From assembly GCF_004010325.2 (NCBI RefSeq), contig NZ_SADR02000029.1:1-64000 (forward strand): a DNA stretch of 64,000 nt, in the 5' to 3' direction. Below, in pieces: positions 16,771-25,097 of this stretch. This stretch comes from Mesorhizobium sp. M00.F.Ca.ET.216.01.1.1. GTDB lineage: Bacteria; Pseudomonadota; Alphaproteobacteria; Rhizobiales; Rhizobiaceae. Numbering within the stretch: position 1 is the first letter of the stretch; every line of letters starts with the position of its first letter. The position numbers and the translations under genes were made by a program. The notes beneath the pieces were generated by a model. The model was not told the DNA's origin, made no database searches, and worked only from the letters and a program-made list of their open reading frames with translations.

Positions 16771-18003
16771 TCAGGTTTTGCGGTTCGGGCCGAGCAAAAA
16801 TACTGTCAAGACAGCGAGGAACGTAGCAACCGCGCTGTAGACAAAGACACTGGCAATACCCGTGTGATCCACCAATAGGCCACCGAAAGCTGTGCCGGCT
16901 GCGATGGGCACTTGGAAGGCTATGACCATCAGTACACCAGCGCTCTCGGCCTGTTCCGGAGCGACGCGCAGCACCATCCAGGTCTGCAATCCGACCGGGA
17001 CTGCGCCAAAAGCAAAGCCCCATACGGTAACTGCAATTGCCGAGATCAAGGCCGATGCTCCCATCGTCAGGAGCGAGACAGCGGCTACGGCAATGAGCAG
17101 GGGCGGCAGGGCCGCGACCGCCTTGAGACTGTGTTTGGTGAGGAATGCGCCGGCTAAATTGCCGAAGACGCCGGCCGTGCCAAAAGCAAGGAACACGAGC
17201 GGGATCGACTTCTTGTCGAGCGCAGGAACGCTCTCAAGAAAGGCGCGGATGTAGGCGAAGCTGGCAAAATGGCCGGAAGCGACCAATAGCACGACTAGCA
17301 CCGCAACCTTCATCGCCGGATTCTTCGCGACATCCAGCGGACTGCGGAATCTGCGCACTTCGATCGGAGGCAGTGGCGGAATGGTTACGAGTTGCACGAG
17401 CAGCGCAACGGCACTCACGATTGCGGCGACCTTGAACGAGGCTCGCCATCCCCAAATGTCACCGACATAAGCGCCGATTGGAGCCGCGCAGACGGAGGCG
17501 ACAGAAACGCCGGTGAGGATGATCGACATGGCGCGCGGCATGAGGTGACTTGGAACCAGCCGCATCGCCAACGCTGCCGAAATTGACCAAAAACCACCAA
17601 GCGATATGCCAAGGACGACGCGTGCCGCCAGCAAAACCGGCAGCGACCCCGCAACCTCCGCCAGAACGTTCGACAGGATCAGCAGCAGCGTCATCGCCCA
17701 GATGACGACCCTGCGGTCCAGACGCTTTGTCACGATGGCGATTATCGGTGCCGAGATCGCCGCGACGATTGCGGTCGCTGTTAGCGCCTGTCCAGCCGTG
17801 CCCGTGGTGATACGGAGATCATGCGCGAGCGGTGTCAGAACGCTGGCGGGCAGAAACTCTGCCGTCACAAGCCCGAAGGTGCCGAAGGAAAGCGAAATGA
17901 TGGCACCCCATGCAGGGCCAGAACGTTGATAGGGACTTTCTGGGTCAAGCCGATCTCGGTCGAACAAAGCCGCGTCCACTAAATCTGTCGCCGATTCGGT
18001 CAT
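16771..18003 (-). CDS. MFS efflux transporter, 12 transmembrane helices
   Basis: 410 residues with twelve hydrophobic segments starting near residue 33. The loop after helix 2 has TKRLDRRVV (motif A-like), and helix 5 shows GVSVASVCAAPIGAYVG, as in drug:H+ antiporter-1 efflux proteins such as NepI and AraJ. The exported substrate is unknown; sugar, nucleoside or drug efflux are all possible. It is monocistronic and its 3' end faces the HmuS-like gene. Confidence 0.85.
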   Translation of the reverse strand: MTESATDLVDAALFDRDRLDPESPYQRSGPAWGAIISLSFGTFGLVTAEFLPASVLTPLAHDLRITTGTAGQALTATAIVAAISAPIIAIVTKRLDRRVVIWAMTLLLILSNVLAEVAGSLPVLLAARVVLGISLGGFWSISAALAMRLVPSHLMPRAMSIILTGVSVASVCAAPIGAYVGDIWGWRASFKVAAIVSAVALLVQLVTIPPLPPIEVRRFRSPLDVAKNPAMKVAVLVVLLVASGHFASFAYIRAFLESVPALDKKSIPLVFLAFGTAGVFGNLAGAFLTKHSLKAVAALPPLLIAVAAVSLLTMGASALISAIAVTVWGFAFGAVPVGLQTWMVLRVAPEQAESAGVLMVIAFQVPIAAGTAFGGLLVDHTGIASVFVYSAVATFLAVLTVFLLGPNRKT

Positions 18004-19400
18004 GAATGAGTTCTCCGGCTAGGAGCTGTTGCAGCAGGGGTGGCTACATCGCCGGGGATCAAAGCCGCGAGACCTTCCGGCGGCGGCCAGTCGGCATCAG
18101 TCGAGGCCTCGGCGCCCGACGCATCCGAGGCCTCATCGGAGGGCCGACGGACCCAACCGTCGACAATGCGGGAGAGTTCTCGGCGCGGTCGCATCGATCG
18201 CATTCGTCGAAGTGCGGCCTGTTCACTGCGAACCAAGCAAGCCGAACGCGGTGTCCTCGATCGAGGCCTTGATTGGGGGATGATCGACGATCTCTATATT
18301 GCTTTGAAGCAGGAAGTTCCGTCGCCATATGTGGTTATCCTGGCAGCCAGAATTGAGCGGTTGTCGCAAGCACCAAGGCGGTCGCAATGAGTGCAACGAG
18401 GCGGAAGTCTGATCGATGGCTGCGGTTCGATGGCCGCGCGATCGACAAAATTGAGGTGATGAGTTATCCCTTTTGAAGCCGTTGCTCCCAATTTTGGGAT
18501 AAGGTGATTGCAGGCGGTCCCAGCAACGTCGGGCGGCCTTTTTGGTGATCGAATTCATGGGACGACACTCTCGGTCCGTGACGCATCTGCGAATGACTGC
18601 GCAAGTTCCGTGCCATCAACGACAAATCTGGCTCTGCTGAGCGGGTGGTGGAGGCACGAGCGTGGGCTATCCCAAGAGCTTGCCGCAAGGTTGTTCGAAG
18701 TTGAGGTGCCGGATAGACCGCAAATATGTCGGGCGGCCTGGGGTTGGCCAACACGAAGATGCGCAAGTTCAAAAGGACGAGCTGAACCCTTGCCGATATC
18801 CGTCCGAGGCTGATCTGGAGAAGGTCAAGAACTGCGTCTTGAAGGCTTCCGCCGCACCGGCAAATGCGAAGCCAAGGTGCTGGGCAAGATGGACAGGGCC
18901 ATCCAACCCGTCGACTGGACGCTCATGGCGTCGGTGTGGCTCTGTAGCTGGCGAGAAAAACGCCCTGCTGAAAGACAAAAGCTCGTGTGGCCGGCTCTGA
19001 AGGACGGCCAATGAGGCAGGCGAGGAGAGGCTATAGTCCATTCGTGTAGACTGATCTTGTCCCACGGAGGCGGCTAACCACCCCGCCAGACATCATCGAG
19101 GGGAGCGCCACTAGGCTCACCCCAAGTGTTGGTCATTTCCACCTGGGTGACCTCGGCCAAGTCACCAAGCCGCTTAGCGCAAGCTTTCGAACTGGATGCT
19201 CCCCGGGCACATGATCGGCTAGCGATCCCACCAGTTGAGTTGCTCCAAGTCGGTGTCTAGCTTTCTACATTCTGTGTCCGACGCTGGACAAGAATGTTGC
19301 AATCCCGACCAGCAAGTCAGCGCAGGCGCCACCTGCTGCCCAGCAAACAGCAAGGATTATCGAAAGACGAATTCGGCACGGAGCTTGCACCAACGATTGC
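18004..19400. other. 1.4-kb gene-poor stretch
   Basis: No intact gene. A frame around 18660-18800 (LPQGCSK..IDRKYVGRPGVG) faintly resembles the HTH of IS21-type transposases, too weak to call. The last 150 bp hold the NifA sites and promoter of the P450 operon. Confidence 0.5.
19254..19389 (+). promoter_or_regulatory. NifA/sigma-54 promoter of the P450-nifQ operon
   Basis: Two adjacent NifA sites, TGT-N10-ACA at 19254-19269 and 19275-19290, followed by CGGCACGGAGCTTGCA at 19374-19389 with perfect GG-N10-GC spacing. Site centres lie 114 and 93 bp before the -24 box. Transcription would begin near 19399. Confidence 0.88.
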
Positions 19401-20666
19401 ATGCAAATGCCGACAGCATCTCATGAACGGTCTCTCGATTCTGGCGCGGTTAAATCGCGGCCGGTTCCAGATCATGTCCCGCCCGAAATGGTGAGGGACT
19501 TCAACCTGTTTACGTCGCCCGGCATGTTGCCGACCGCTAACGGGGATCCGCATGCAGCGGTTGCTTGCATTCATGCCGGGCCTCCGATCTTTTATTCAAC
19601 CAGCAACACGCGCGACGGTCGGGGTACCTGGGTCATCACTCGCGCGAGCGACCAGCGCCGGGTGCTGCAGGACACCGAAACGTTTTCCAGCCATCGCAGC
19701 ATCTTCGCCTCTGTGCTCGGCGAGAGCTGGCCGATGATCCCGCTTGAGCTCGATCCGCCATTCCACGGTGTTTTTCGCTCACTGCTCAATCCGCTGCTTT
19801 CGCCAAAGCGGGTAATGGCATTGGAGCCGGCTGTCCGGGAACGAGCGATCAAGCTGATCGACAGGATCGCCGCATCAGGCACGAGCTGCGACATCATGAA
19901 GGATTTTGCAGTTCCGTTCGCGGTCAATATCTTCCTTCGCTTTATTGGGCTTTCGGACGACGGACTAGAAACATTTGTCGGCTGGGCTAGAGATCTGCTC
20001 CACGGCGATAAGGAGCAACGACCACCCGCAGCCCGGACGATCGTGGCCTTCATCGACGAACTTGCCACCGAGCGCCGCAAGGAGCCGGTCGATGATTTCA
20101 TGACCTTCATCGTGAAGGCAAAGGTCGAGGGCCGTCTGCTCAGTGACGAAGAAGTCCGTGGCATCGGCGTGCTTGTGTTTGTCGCGGGGCTCGACACGGT
20201 CTCAGCAGCCATATGCTTCGACTTGGCCCATCTCGCGCGCAACCCCAAAGATCAGGAATTGCTACGAAGCGAACCGGACCGGACTGCCGTCGCTGCGGAA
20301 GAATTGCTGCGCGCCTATTCGACCATTCAGATGATCCGAGTGGCAACGAAGGATGTCGACTTCAAAGGCGCGCCGATCCGCAAGGGAGACTATGTTTCCT
20401 GTGCCACGATGATTGCCAATCGTGACCCGGCGGAATTCGAATGCCCGAATGAGATCGATCTGGCGCGCGAGGACAACCGGCACGCTGCCTTTGGCTATGG
20501 TCCCCATCGTTGTCTTGGCTCACACCTTGCCCGGCGGGAGATTGTCATTGGCCTGGAGGAGTGGCTGGCGCGCATCCCAGCCTTTCGGATCAAGACAGGG
20601 ACTGAACCTATCACCTTCGGCGGCCATGTGTTCGGGATCGAGAATCTGATCCTGGACTGGTCCTGA
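19401..20666 (+). CDS. cytochrome P450 (CYP127-like)
   Basis: 421 residues from ATG 19401. I-helix oxygen-binding motif VFVAGLDTVSAAI (about 255-267; AGxDT), ExxR in EELLRAY (about 297-303, with R) and heme-binding FGYGPHRCLGSHLARRE (Cys about 371). A soluble bacterial P450 needing a ferredoxin partner, which the next gene supplies. The promoter at 19374-19389 would start RNA only about two bases before this ATG, so translation may begin further in, e.g. ATG 19488 (MVRDFNLF), giving a normal ~392 residues. It resembles the CYP127 family of rhizobial symbiotic regions (from memory). Substrate unknown. Confidence 0.92.
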   Translation: MQMPTASHERSLDSGAVKSRPVPDHVPPEMVRDFNLFTSPGMLPTANGDPHAAVACIHAGPPIFYSTSNTRDGRGTWVITRASDQRRVLQDTETFSSHRSIFASVLGESWPMIPLELDPPFHGVFRSLLNPLLSPKRVMALEPAVRERAIKLIDRIAASGTSCDIMKDFAVPFAVNIFLRFIGLSDDGLETFVGWARDLLHGDKEQRPPAARTIVAFIDELATERRKEPVDDFMTFIVKAKVEGRLLSDEEVRGIGVLVFVAGLDTVSAAICFDLAHLARNPKDQELLRSEPDRTAVAAEELLRAYSTIQMIRVATKDVDFKGAPIRKGDYVSCATMIANRDPAEFECPNEIDLAREDNRHAAFGYGPHRCLGSHLARREIVIGLEEWLARIPAFRIKTGTEPITFGGHVFGIENLILDWS

Positions 20667-20695
20667 AGTTTCAGCCAACGACATTGGAGTTCGCT

Positions 20696-21544
20696 ATGCG
20701 TGTCGTCGTACATAAAGCCAGATGCCAGGGTCATGCGCGCTGCTGGGCGCGGGCGCCGAGAGTCTTCAAGCTTGATGACGCCGGCTACATCTTGCCCGGT
20801 GATATTGATGTTGCCGATGGGGAGCAACTGCTTGCCTCAAAAGGGGTACGAGCCTGCCCCGAACAAGCTCTGGAAGTTGACGAGCCCCCCGCTAACTCAG
20901 TTGTAGAGAGAGACACACGCAAAGTGCAGACTGGCATCGGGAAGGATAAAACAATCATACAATTCGCGACAGACCCTGTCGACCACGCGAAAATTACCGA
21001 ACTGCGTGACCGAGAGGCGATCCGCAACTGCCTGTATCGGTACTGCCGCGGGATAGACCGCGCCGATGAGGCGGCGCTGCGTAGCGCATACTGGCCCGAA
21101 GCGTATGACAGGCACGGTCCCTATTGCGGACCGGCAGAGGACTTCATCCAATTTGCTCTCGGTCTGCCGGGGCACCGTAATATCCATCAAATCACGAACA
21201 GCCTGATCGACTTCATCAGTTCAGCAGAGGCCGCGGTCGAGAGCTATTTCACCGCGCTGCAACGCGGACCGGATACAGACCAAGAAATACGTCAGACGCT
21301 GCTTTGCGGCCGTTACTGCGATCTGTTTCAGAAGAGGCAGGACGAGTGGCGAATTGCGGAACGGACAGTCGTCTACGATTGGGTTGAGGAGCAAATCCCG
21401 CCAGCGATTCTTGAGGCAGATAGGTTCGGCCGGCGACAGCCGATTGGAGCACCACATCCAGACGATCCCATCTACCAGTTGCTCAAGGGTCACATCCCCA
21501 CCGACCAAGATGGCGTCGAGGGTCCCCAACTGGGAGCTGCATAA
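20696..21544 (+). CDS. ferredoxin fused to a SnoaL-like domain
   Basis: 282 residues from ATG 20696 (TTGGAG six bases upstream). Residues 1-65 are a [3Fe-4S]-type P450 ferredoxin: CQGHARC (C-X5-C) and RACPEQAL. After a linker (about 65-95), residues 95-230 form an NTF2/SnoaL-like domain (ELRDREAIRNCLYRYCRGIDRADEAAL, HQITNSLIDF, DEWRIAERTVVYDW) of the type found in dehydratases, cyclases and ring-hydroxylating small subunits. The fusion would deliver electrons to the P450 and perhaps act on its product. The gap to the P450 is 29 bp. Confidence 0.85.
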   Translation: MRVVVHKARCQGHARCWARAPRVFKLDDAGYILPGDIDVADGEQLLASKGVRACPEQALEVDEPPANSVVERDTRKVQTGIGKDKTIIQFATDPVDHAKITELRDREAIRNCLYRYCRGIDRADEAALRSAYWPEAYDRHGPYCGPAEDFIQFALGLPGHRNIHQITNSLIDFISSAEAAVESYFTALQRGPDTDQEIRQTLLCGRYCDLFQKRQDEWRIAERTVVYDWVEEQIPPAILEADRFGRRQPIGAPHPDDPIYQLLKGHIPTDQDGVEGPQLGAA

Positions 21545-21692
21545 GTGGGTAGAAATGGAGGATGAGCGCCCTACGGGAACGACATCTGTGTGGGGCCGCA
21601 ACTGGCGGTCACTGCAACGATTTGGCTCGGCCCTTCATTCCGCCCAAGGTTGATGGGCTGAGATCACAAGCGGTCATCGTGGAGAAGCTCTC

Positions 21693-23294
21693 GTGAAACT
21701 GGCAGCACGCACCGTAATCATCACAGGCGCTGCGGGCGGGATCGGCCGTGCCCTGGTCGATATCCTTGCCGCGGACGGAGACACTGTAGTTGCGGTGGAC
21801 CTTCCGGGCAGTGGTGTGGTTGAACTGGCTCGGGATCTCGGGTCGCCGCACGTCGGTCTGGAGTGCGATGTGTCGCGAGAGAAGGACATGCTCTCACTTT
21901 TCGGCCAGGTCGAAGCACGGTTCGCGCAAATCGATGTCCTCATCAACAATGCGGCGGTTGGACCCACGATGGATAGGATCATCGACACCGCTGTCGATAC
22001 CTTCCGACGCGGCGTGACAGTGAACCTTATTGGGCCATTCGTTATGGCCCGGGAAGCGGCGCGGCGCATGAAGCCGGGCGGTGCGATCGTCAATGTGGCT
22101 TCGATGGCGGGCGTGGTCGGCAATCCCAGGCGCAACGCCTACGCAGCCTCGAAAGCTGGCGTGATCTCGTTGACAAAGTCCCTTGCATGCGAGTGGGCTA
22201 TGCGAGGAATCCGCGTCACGGCGGTGGCGCCGGGCTCCGTCCGCACCCCAATGGTCACAGAACTGGCACGCGCTGGCAAAATGGACCTCGCGGCGATACG
22301 CCGCCGCGTGCCGATGGGGCGCTTGGCTCGCCCCGACGAGATCGCCAGGGTCGTGCGTTTTCTGAGCAGCACGCAGGCGCGCTACATCACCGGCTCGGTG
22401 CTGGCAGTCGACGGAGGCTGGATGTCATTCAACCAGCCGGGGGATGCTCACCCGCCGGTGGATGGTGCGCTCCAAGCCGAGCTCTCCTGTCCGGCCGAAT
22501 GCACAGATGCGCGAATCGTGCTCGTCACCGGTGGCGCAAAAAGCATTGGCGCGGCCGTCGCTCGCCGCTTTGCCGCGAACGGCGACACCGTCGTGATTGC
22601 TGATAAAGATGGCACTGCAGCGGCAGAGCTGGCTACATCGCTCCCCGGCAAGCATCTGGCGAAATCGCTGGACGTGGCCGTCGAGAGCGATGTGGTGTCG
22701 ATGTTCGAAGAACTGAGGGGACGCTTCGGGTATATCGATGTTCTGGTCAATAGTGCTGATACCGCCGACAGGATTGTGCCTGCGATCGAGCAACTGTCGA
22801 AACAGCTCGAACACGTCCTGGATGTCAACCTTACCGGCGCCTTCACCTGCGCGCGCGAAGCGATCAAGGCTATGCGCCCGGGCGGCGTGATCCTCAATCT
22901 CGGGTCGATCGACAGCTTTCTGCCGTTCGCGCCGCGCCATGCCTACGGCGCCTCCAAGGCGGGGATGGATATGCTGACCCGTTGCATGGCGGCCGAACTC
23001 GGGCCGGTCGGAATTCGGACAGCCACCGTCGCTCCTGGCCACATCCGCACGCCCGCACTTGCTCAGTTGGCCAAAGCCGGCCGCATCGACCTGGCAGCAA
23101 TCGGACGACGCATCCCCATGGGCAGGATGGGACGGCCAGAAGACGTCGCAGATGCATCGTTCTTCCTTGCTTCGTCTGACGCCTCATACATCAACGGCTC
23201 GATCCTCTACGTGGACGGCGGCTGGACCTCGTTCGGTGATGCGGGAAACGCCAGCGAACTCTATGACGAATGTTTTGCGGAGGCCGCAGGTTAA
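21693..23294 (+). CDS. double short-chain dehydrogenase (two SDR domains in one chain)
   Basis: 533 residues starting at GTG 21693 after GTGGAGAAGC. Two complete SDR units: first with TGAAGGIG (11-18), NNAAVG and YAASKAG; second, from about residue 270, with TGGAKSIG, NSADTAD and YGASKAG. Each has the Ser-Tyr-Lys triad (second Ser in LGSIDSF) and ends in VDGGW. Each half ends in a very similar stretch (LARAGKMDLAAIRRRVPMGR versus LAKAGRIDLAAIGRRIPMGR), so the gene arose by internal duplication. NAD(P)-dependent oxidoreductase; substrate unknown. I recall a similar ~550-residue gene, y4vI, near the nif genes of strain NGR234. Confidence 0.9.
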   Translation: MKLAARTVIITGAAGGIGRALVDILAADGDTVVAVDLPGSGVVELARDLGSPHVGLECDVSREKDMLSLFGQVEARFAQIDVLINNAAVGPTMDRIIDTAVDTFRRGVTVNLIGPFVMAREAARRMKPGGAIVNVASMAGVVGNPRRNAYAASKAGVISLTKSLACEWAMRGIRVTAVAPGSVRTPMVTELARAGKMDLAAIRRRVPMGRLARPDEIARVVRFLSSTQARYITGSVLAVDGGWMSFNQPGDAHPPVDGALQAELSCPAECTDARIVLVTGGAKSIGAAVARRFAANGDTVVIADKDGTAAAELATSLPGKHLAKSLDVAVESDVVSMFEELRGRFGYIDVLVNSADTADRIVPAIEQLSKQLEHVLDVNLTGAFTCAREAIKAMRPGGVILNLGSIDSFLPFAPRHAYGASKAGMDMLTRCMAAELGPVGIRTATVAPGHIRTPALAQLAKAGRIDLAAIGRRIPMGRMGRPEDVADASFFLASSDASYINGSILYVDGGWTSFGDAGNASELYDECFAEAAG

Positions 23295-23431
23295 TTGCCA
23301 GGCCTTCGCAGGCGACCGGCCGAGCATTATGAAGCCTCGGCTCCACGACGCACCCGAGGTGCTTGAGATCCAAGCATGTGCATGCCGAGCACATTCCCGG
23401 TCGGCTGACGTGTCTATAACGAGGAGAAATC

Positions 23432-24484
23432 ATGGAATTTGCCACGTTCATTCTGGCCGCCCAGCGTGGCTATCACCAATCCTCAGAAAGCGTCATCCGC
23501 AACTCCATCGAACAGGCCGTCGCTTCGGAGCAGGCTGGGTTCAACACCGCGTGGTTTGCTGAGCACCACTTCAACAATTACAGCCTCATACCATCCCCGC
23601 TGATGATGGTGGCGCACTGCGCCGGCTTGACAAGCACGATTCGCCTGGGCACTGCCGTCTGCGTGCTGCCGCTTTACCAACCGCAGCGCCTGCTGTCCGA
23701 GATCGGCTTCGCCGACATCGTTGCGAACGGCCGTCTCGAGCTCGGCGTAGGCTTGGGATACCAGCAGTTCGAGTTCGAACGGTTCGGCGTGGACATCAAT
23801 GAGGCGCCGGCCGTCTTTTCGGAATACCTGGACATCATTCTCAAGGGCCTCAACCAAAACGTCTTCGAACACGACGGCCAGTATGAGAAGATCCCCCCAA
23901 CAGCGATTTCGGTCCGCACAGTCCAGCAGCCGACGCCGCCTATCTGGATCGCTGGCGGAGCCGCACGGATGGCTCGGGCCTACCGCGACGGGCACAATTT
24001 TTTTGTCACAGCCTTCCACGACGGCTTAGAGACTTTGACCACACTGCGTGAATCAGTCGAGAGGGCGGCGGCATCCGAGGAAAAGAACGTCACCGACGTC
24101 AAGATATCGCTGCTGCGCTGCTGCTATGCCAGCCACGACGAGTTGGAGATCAACAGCTATCTCGACAACGCCCGCTTCCAGCGCCGGCTTTCTGAAGCCC
24201 TGCATCAGCGCCGCCAACAGAGCCACGATGGCTACCTGCTGCAGGAGACACCGACCCAGCAGGATCTGTCCTTCGAGACCATGCGCAAAAATTTGCCGAT
24301 TGGCAGCGTAAATCGCGTGATTGATCGCCTGCTGGAAGAGATCGATATCTTGAAACCGGACCAGATCGCAGTTCAGACTCAATTGGGCGACTTCGACCAA
24401 AAGACGATGCTGCGCCAGATCGAGCTCTGGGGCGACAAGATCATCCCTGCGGTCAACAAGGCGCTTTGTCATGCCGGAAGCTGA
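23432..24484 (+). CDS. luciferase-like flavin monooxygenase
   Basis: 350 residues from ATG 23432 (AACGAGGAGAAATC upstream). Bacterial luciferase-like fold: FNTAWFAEHHFNNYSLIPSPLMM (about 32-54), RLGTAVCVLPLYQPQRLLSEIGFAD and GRLELGVGLGYQQFE are family hallmarks. It uses FMNH2 and O2 from an unseen reductase to oxidise an organic substrate. Comparable to y4vJ of NGR234 (from memory). Fourth gene of the P450 operon; its end overlaps nifQ by 14 bp. Confidence 0.9.
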   Translation: MEFATFILAAQRGYHQSSESVIRNSIEQAVASEQAGFNTAWFAEHHFNNYSLIPSPLMMVAHCAGLTSTIRLGTAVCVLPLYQPQRLLSEIGFADIVANGRLELGVGLGYQQFEFERFGVDINEAPAVFSEYLDIILKGLNQNVFEHDGQYEKIPPTAISVRTVQQPTPPIWIAGGAARMARAYRDGHNFFVTAFHDGLETLTTLRESVERAAASEEKNVTDVKISLLRCCYASHDELEINSYLDNARFQRRLSEALHQRRQQSHDGYLLQETPTQQDLSFETMRKNLPIGSVNRVIDRLLEEIDILKPDQIAVQTQLGDFDQKTMLRQIELWGDKIIPAVNKALCHAGS

Positions 24485-25097
24485 AGCCGGCCGTTACGAT
24501 GATGGCTGCCTATCCAGCGCGCAATGGCGTGGGTCCGAGCTAGGGAGGAGCTTCGATCAGCATGTGCTGCCCTGCGTACATTCACGTTCGCTTGAGGAGG
24601 TCCAGGCGGGCGAGGTGTTGGCGACGGAGGGGACAGGCCTTTCGTCTGTCGAATTGCGTGATGTCTTGGCCGCAACTTTCCCGTCTACCTCCAGCAGCGT
24701 ATTCGCTTTGGAGGAGTTGAGCGAGCCCGAGCCGGAACTGGAAGAGGAGCTGCTACGCCGGCTGCTGCTAGCGCATGCTGCGCCGGCCGACCCGGCGAGC
24801 GGCCGCTTGGCCAAGATCATCGCCCGGCGTGCGATGCGCACGGACCATCTTTGGCGGGATCTTGGCCTCTCAAATCGCGCTGAGCTCAGCCGCCTGCTTG
24901 CCAGACATTTTCCCGCGCTGGCGGCAGGCAACACAGAAAACATGAAATGGAAAAAGTACTTTTACCGCAAGCTGTGTGAGGCCGAAGGCTTTTCGTCATG
25001 CACTGCACCCAGTTGTCGGGAATGCCAGGACTTCGAAAGCTGCTTCGGCCCGGAGGAAGTTGAGAGTCGCCTCTCGCCGACCAGGAATGCCGGTTAG
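24471..25097 (+). CDS. nifQ: NifQ, molybdenum donor for FeMo-cofactor
   Basis: 208 residues. C-terminal MKWKKYFYRKLCEAEGFSSC then CRECQDFESCFG carries the conserved C-X4-C-X2-C-X5-C motif that holds the Mo-Fe-S cluster. NifQ delivers molybdenum to NifEN. Its place at the end of the P450 operon, overlapping the monooxygenase gene, ties the metabolic genes to nitrogen fixation. It is convergent with rpoN2, the two stops overlapping. Confidence 0.93.
   Translation: MPEAEAGRYDDGCLSSAQWRGSELGRSFDQHVLPCVHSRSLEEVQAGEVLATEGTGLSSVELRDVLAATFPSTSSSVFALEELSEPEPELEEELLRRLLLAHAAPADPASGRLAKIIARRAMRTDHLWRDLGLSNRAELSRLLARHFPALAAGNTENMKWKKYFYRKLCEAEGFSSCTAPSCRECQDFESCFGPEEVESRLSPTRNAG

Noticed and set aside
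18660..19010. IS21-like transposase remnant
   Set aside because: Only a faint HTH-like resemblance in mixed frames; not enough to call.
19207..19222. additional sigma-54 promoter for the P450 operon
   Set aside because: GG-N10-GC present, but it lies upstream of both NifA sites and has a poor -12 box.
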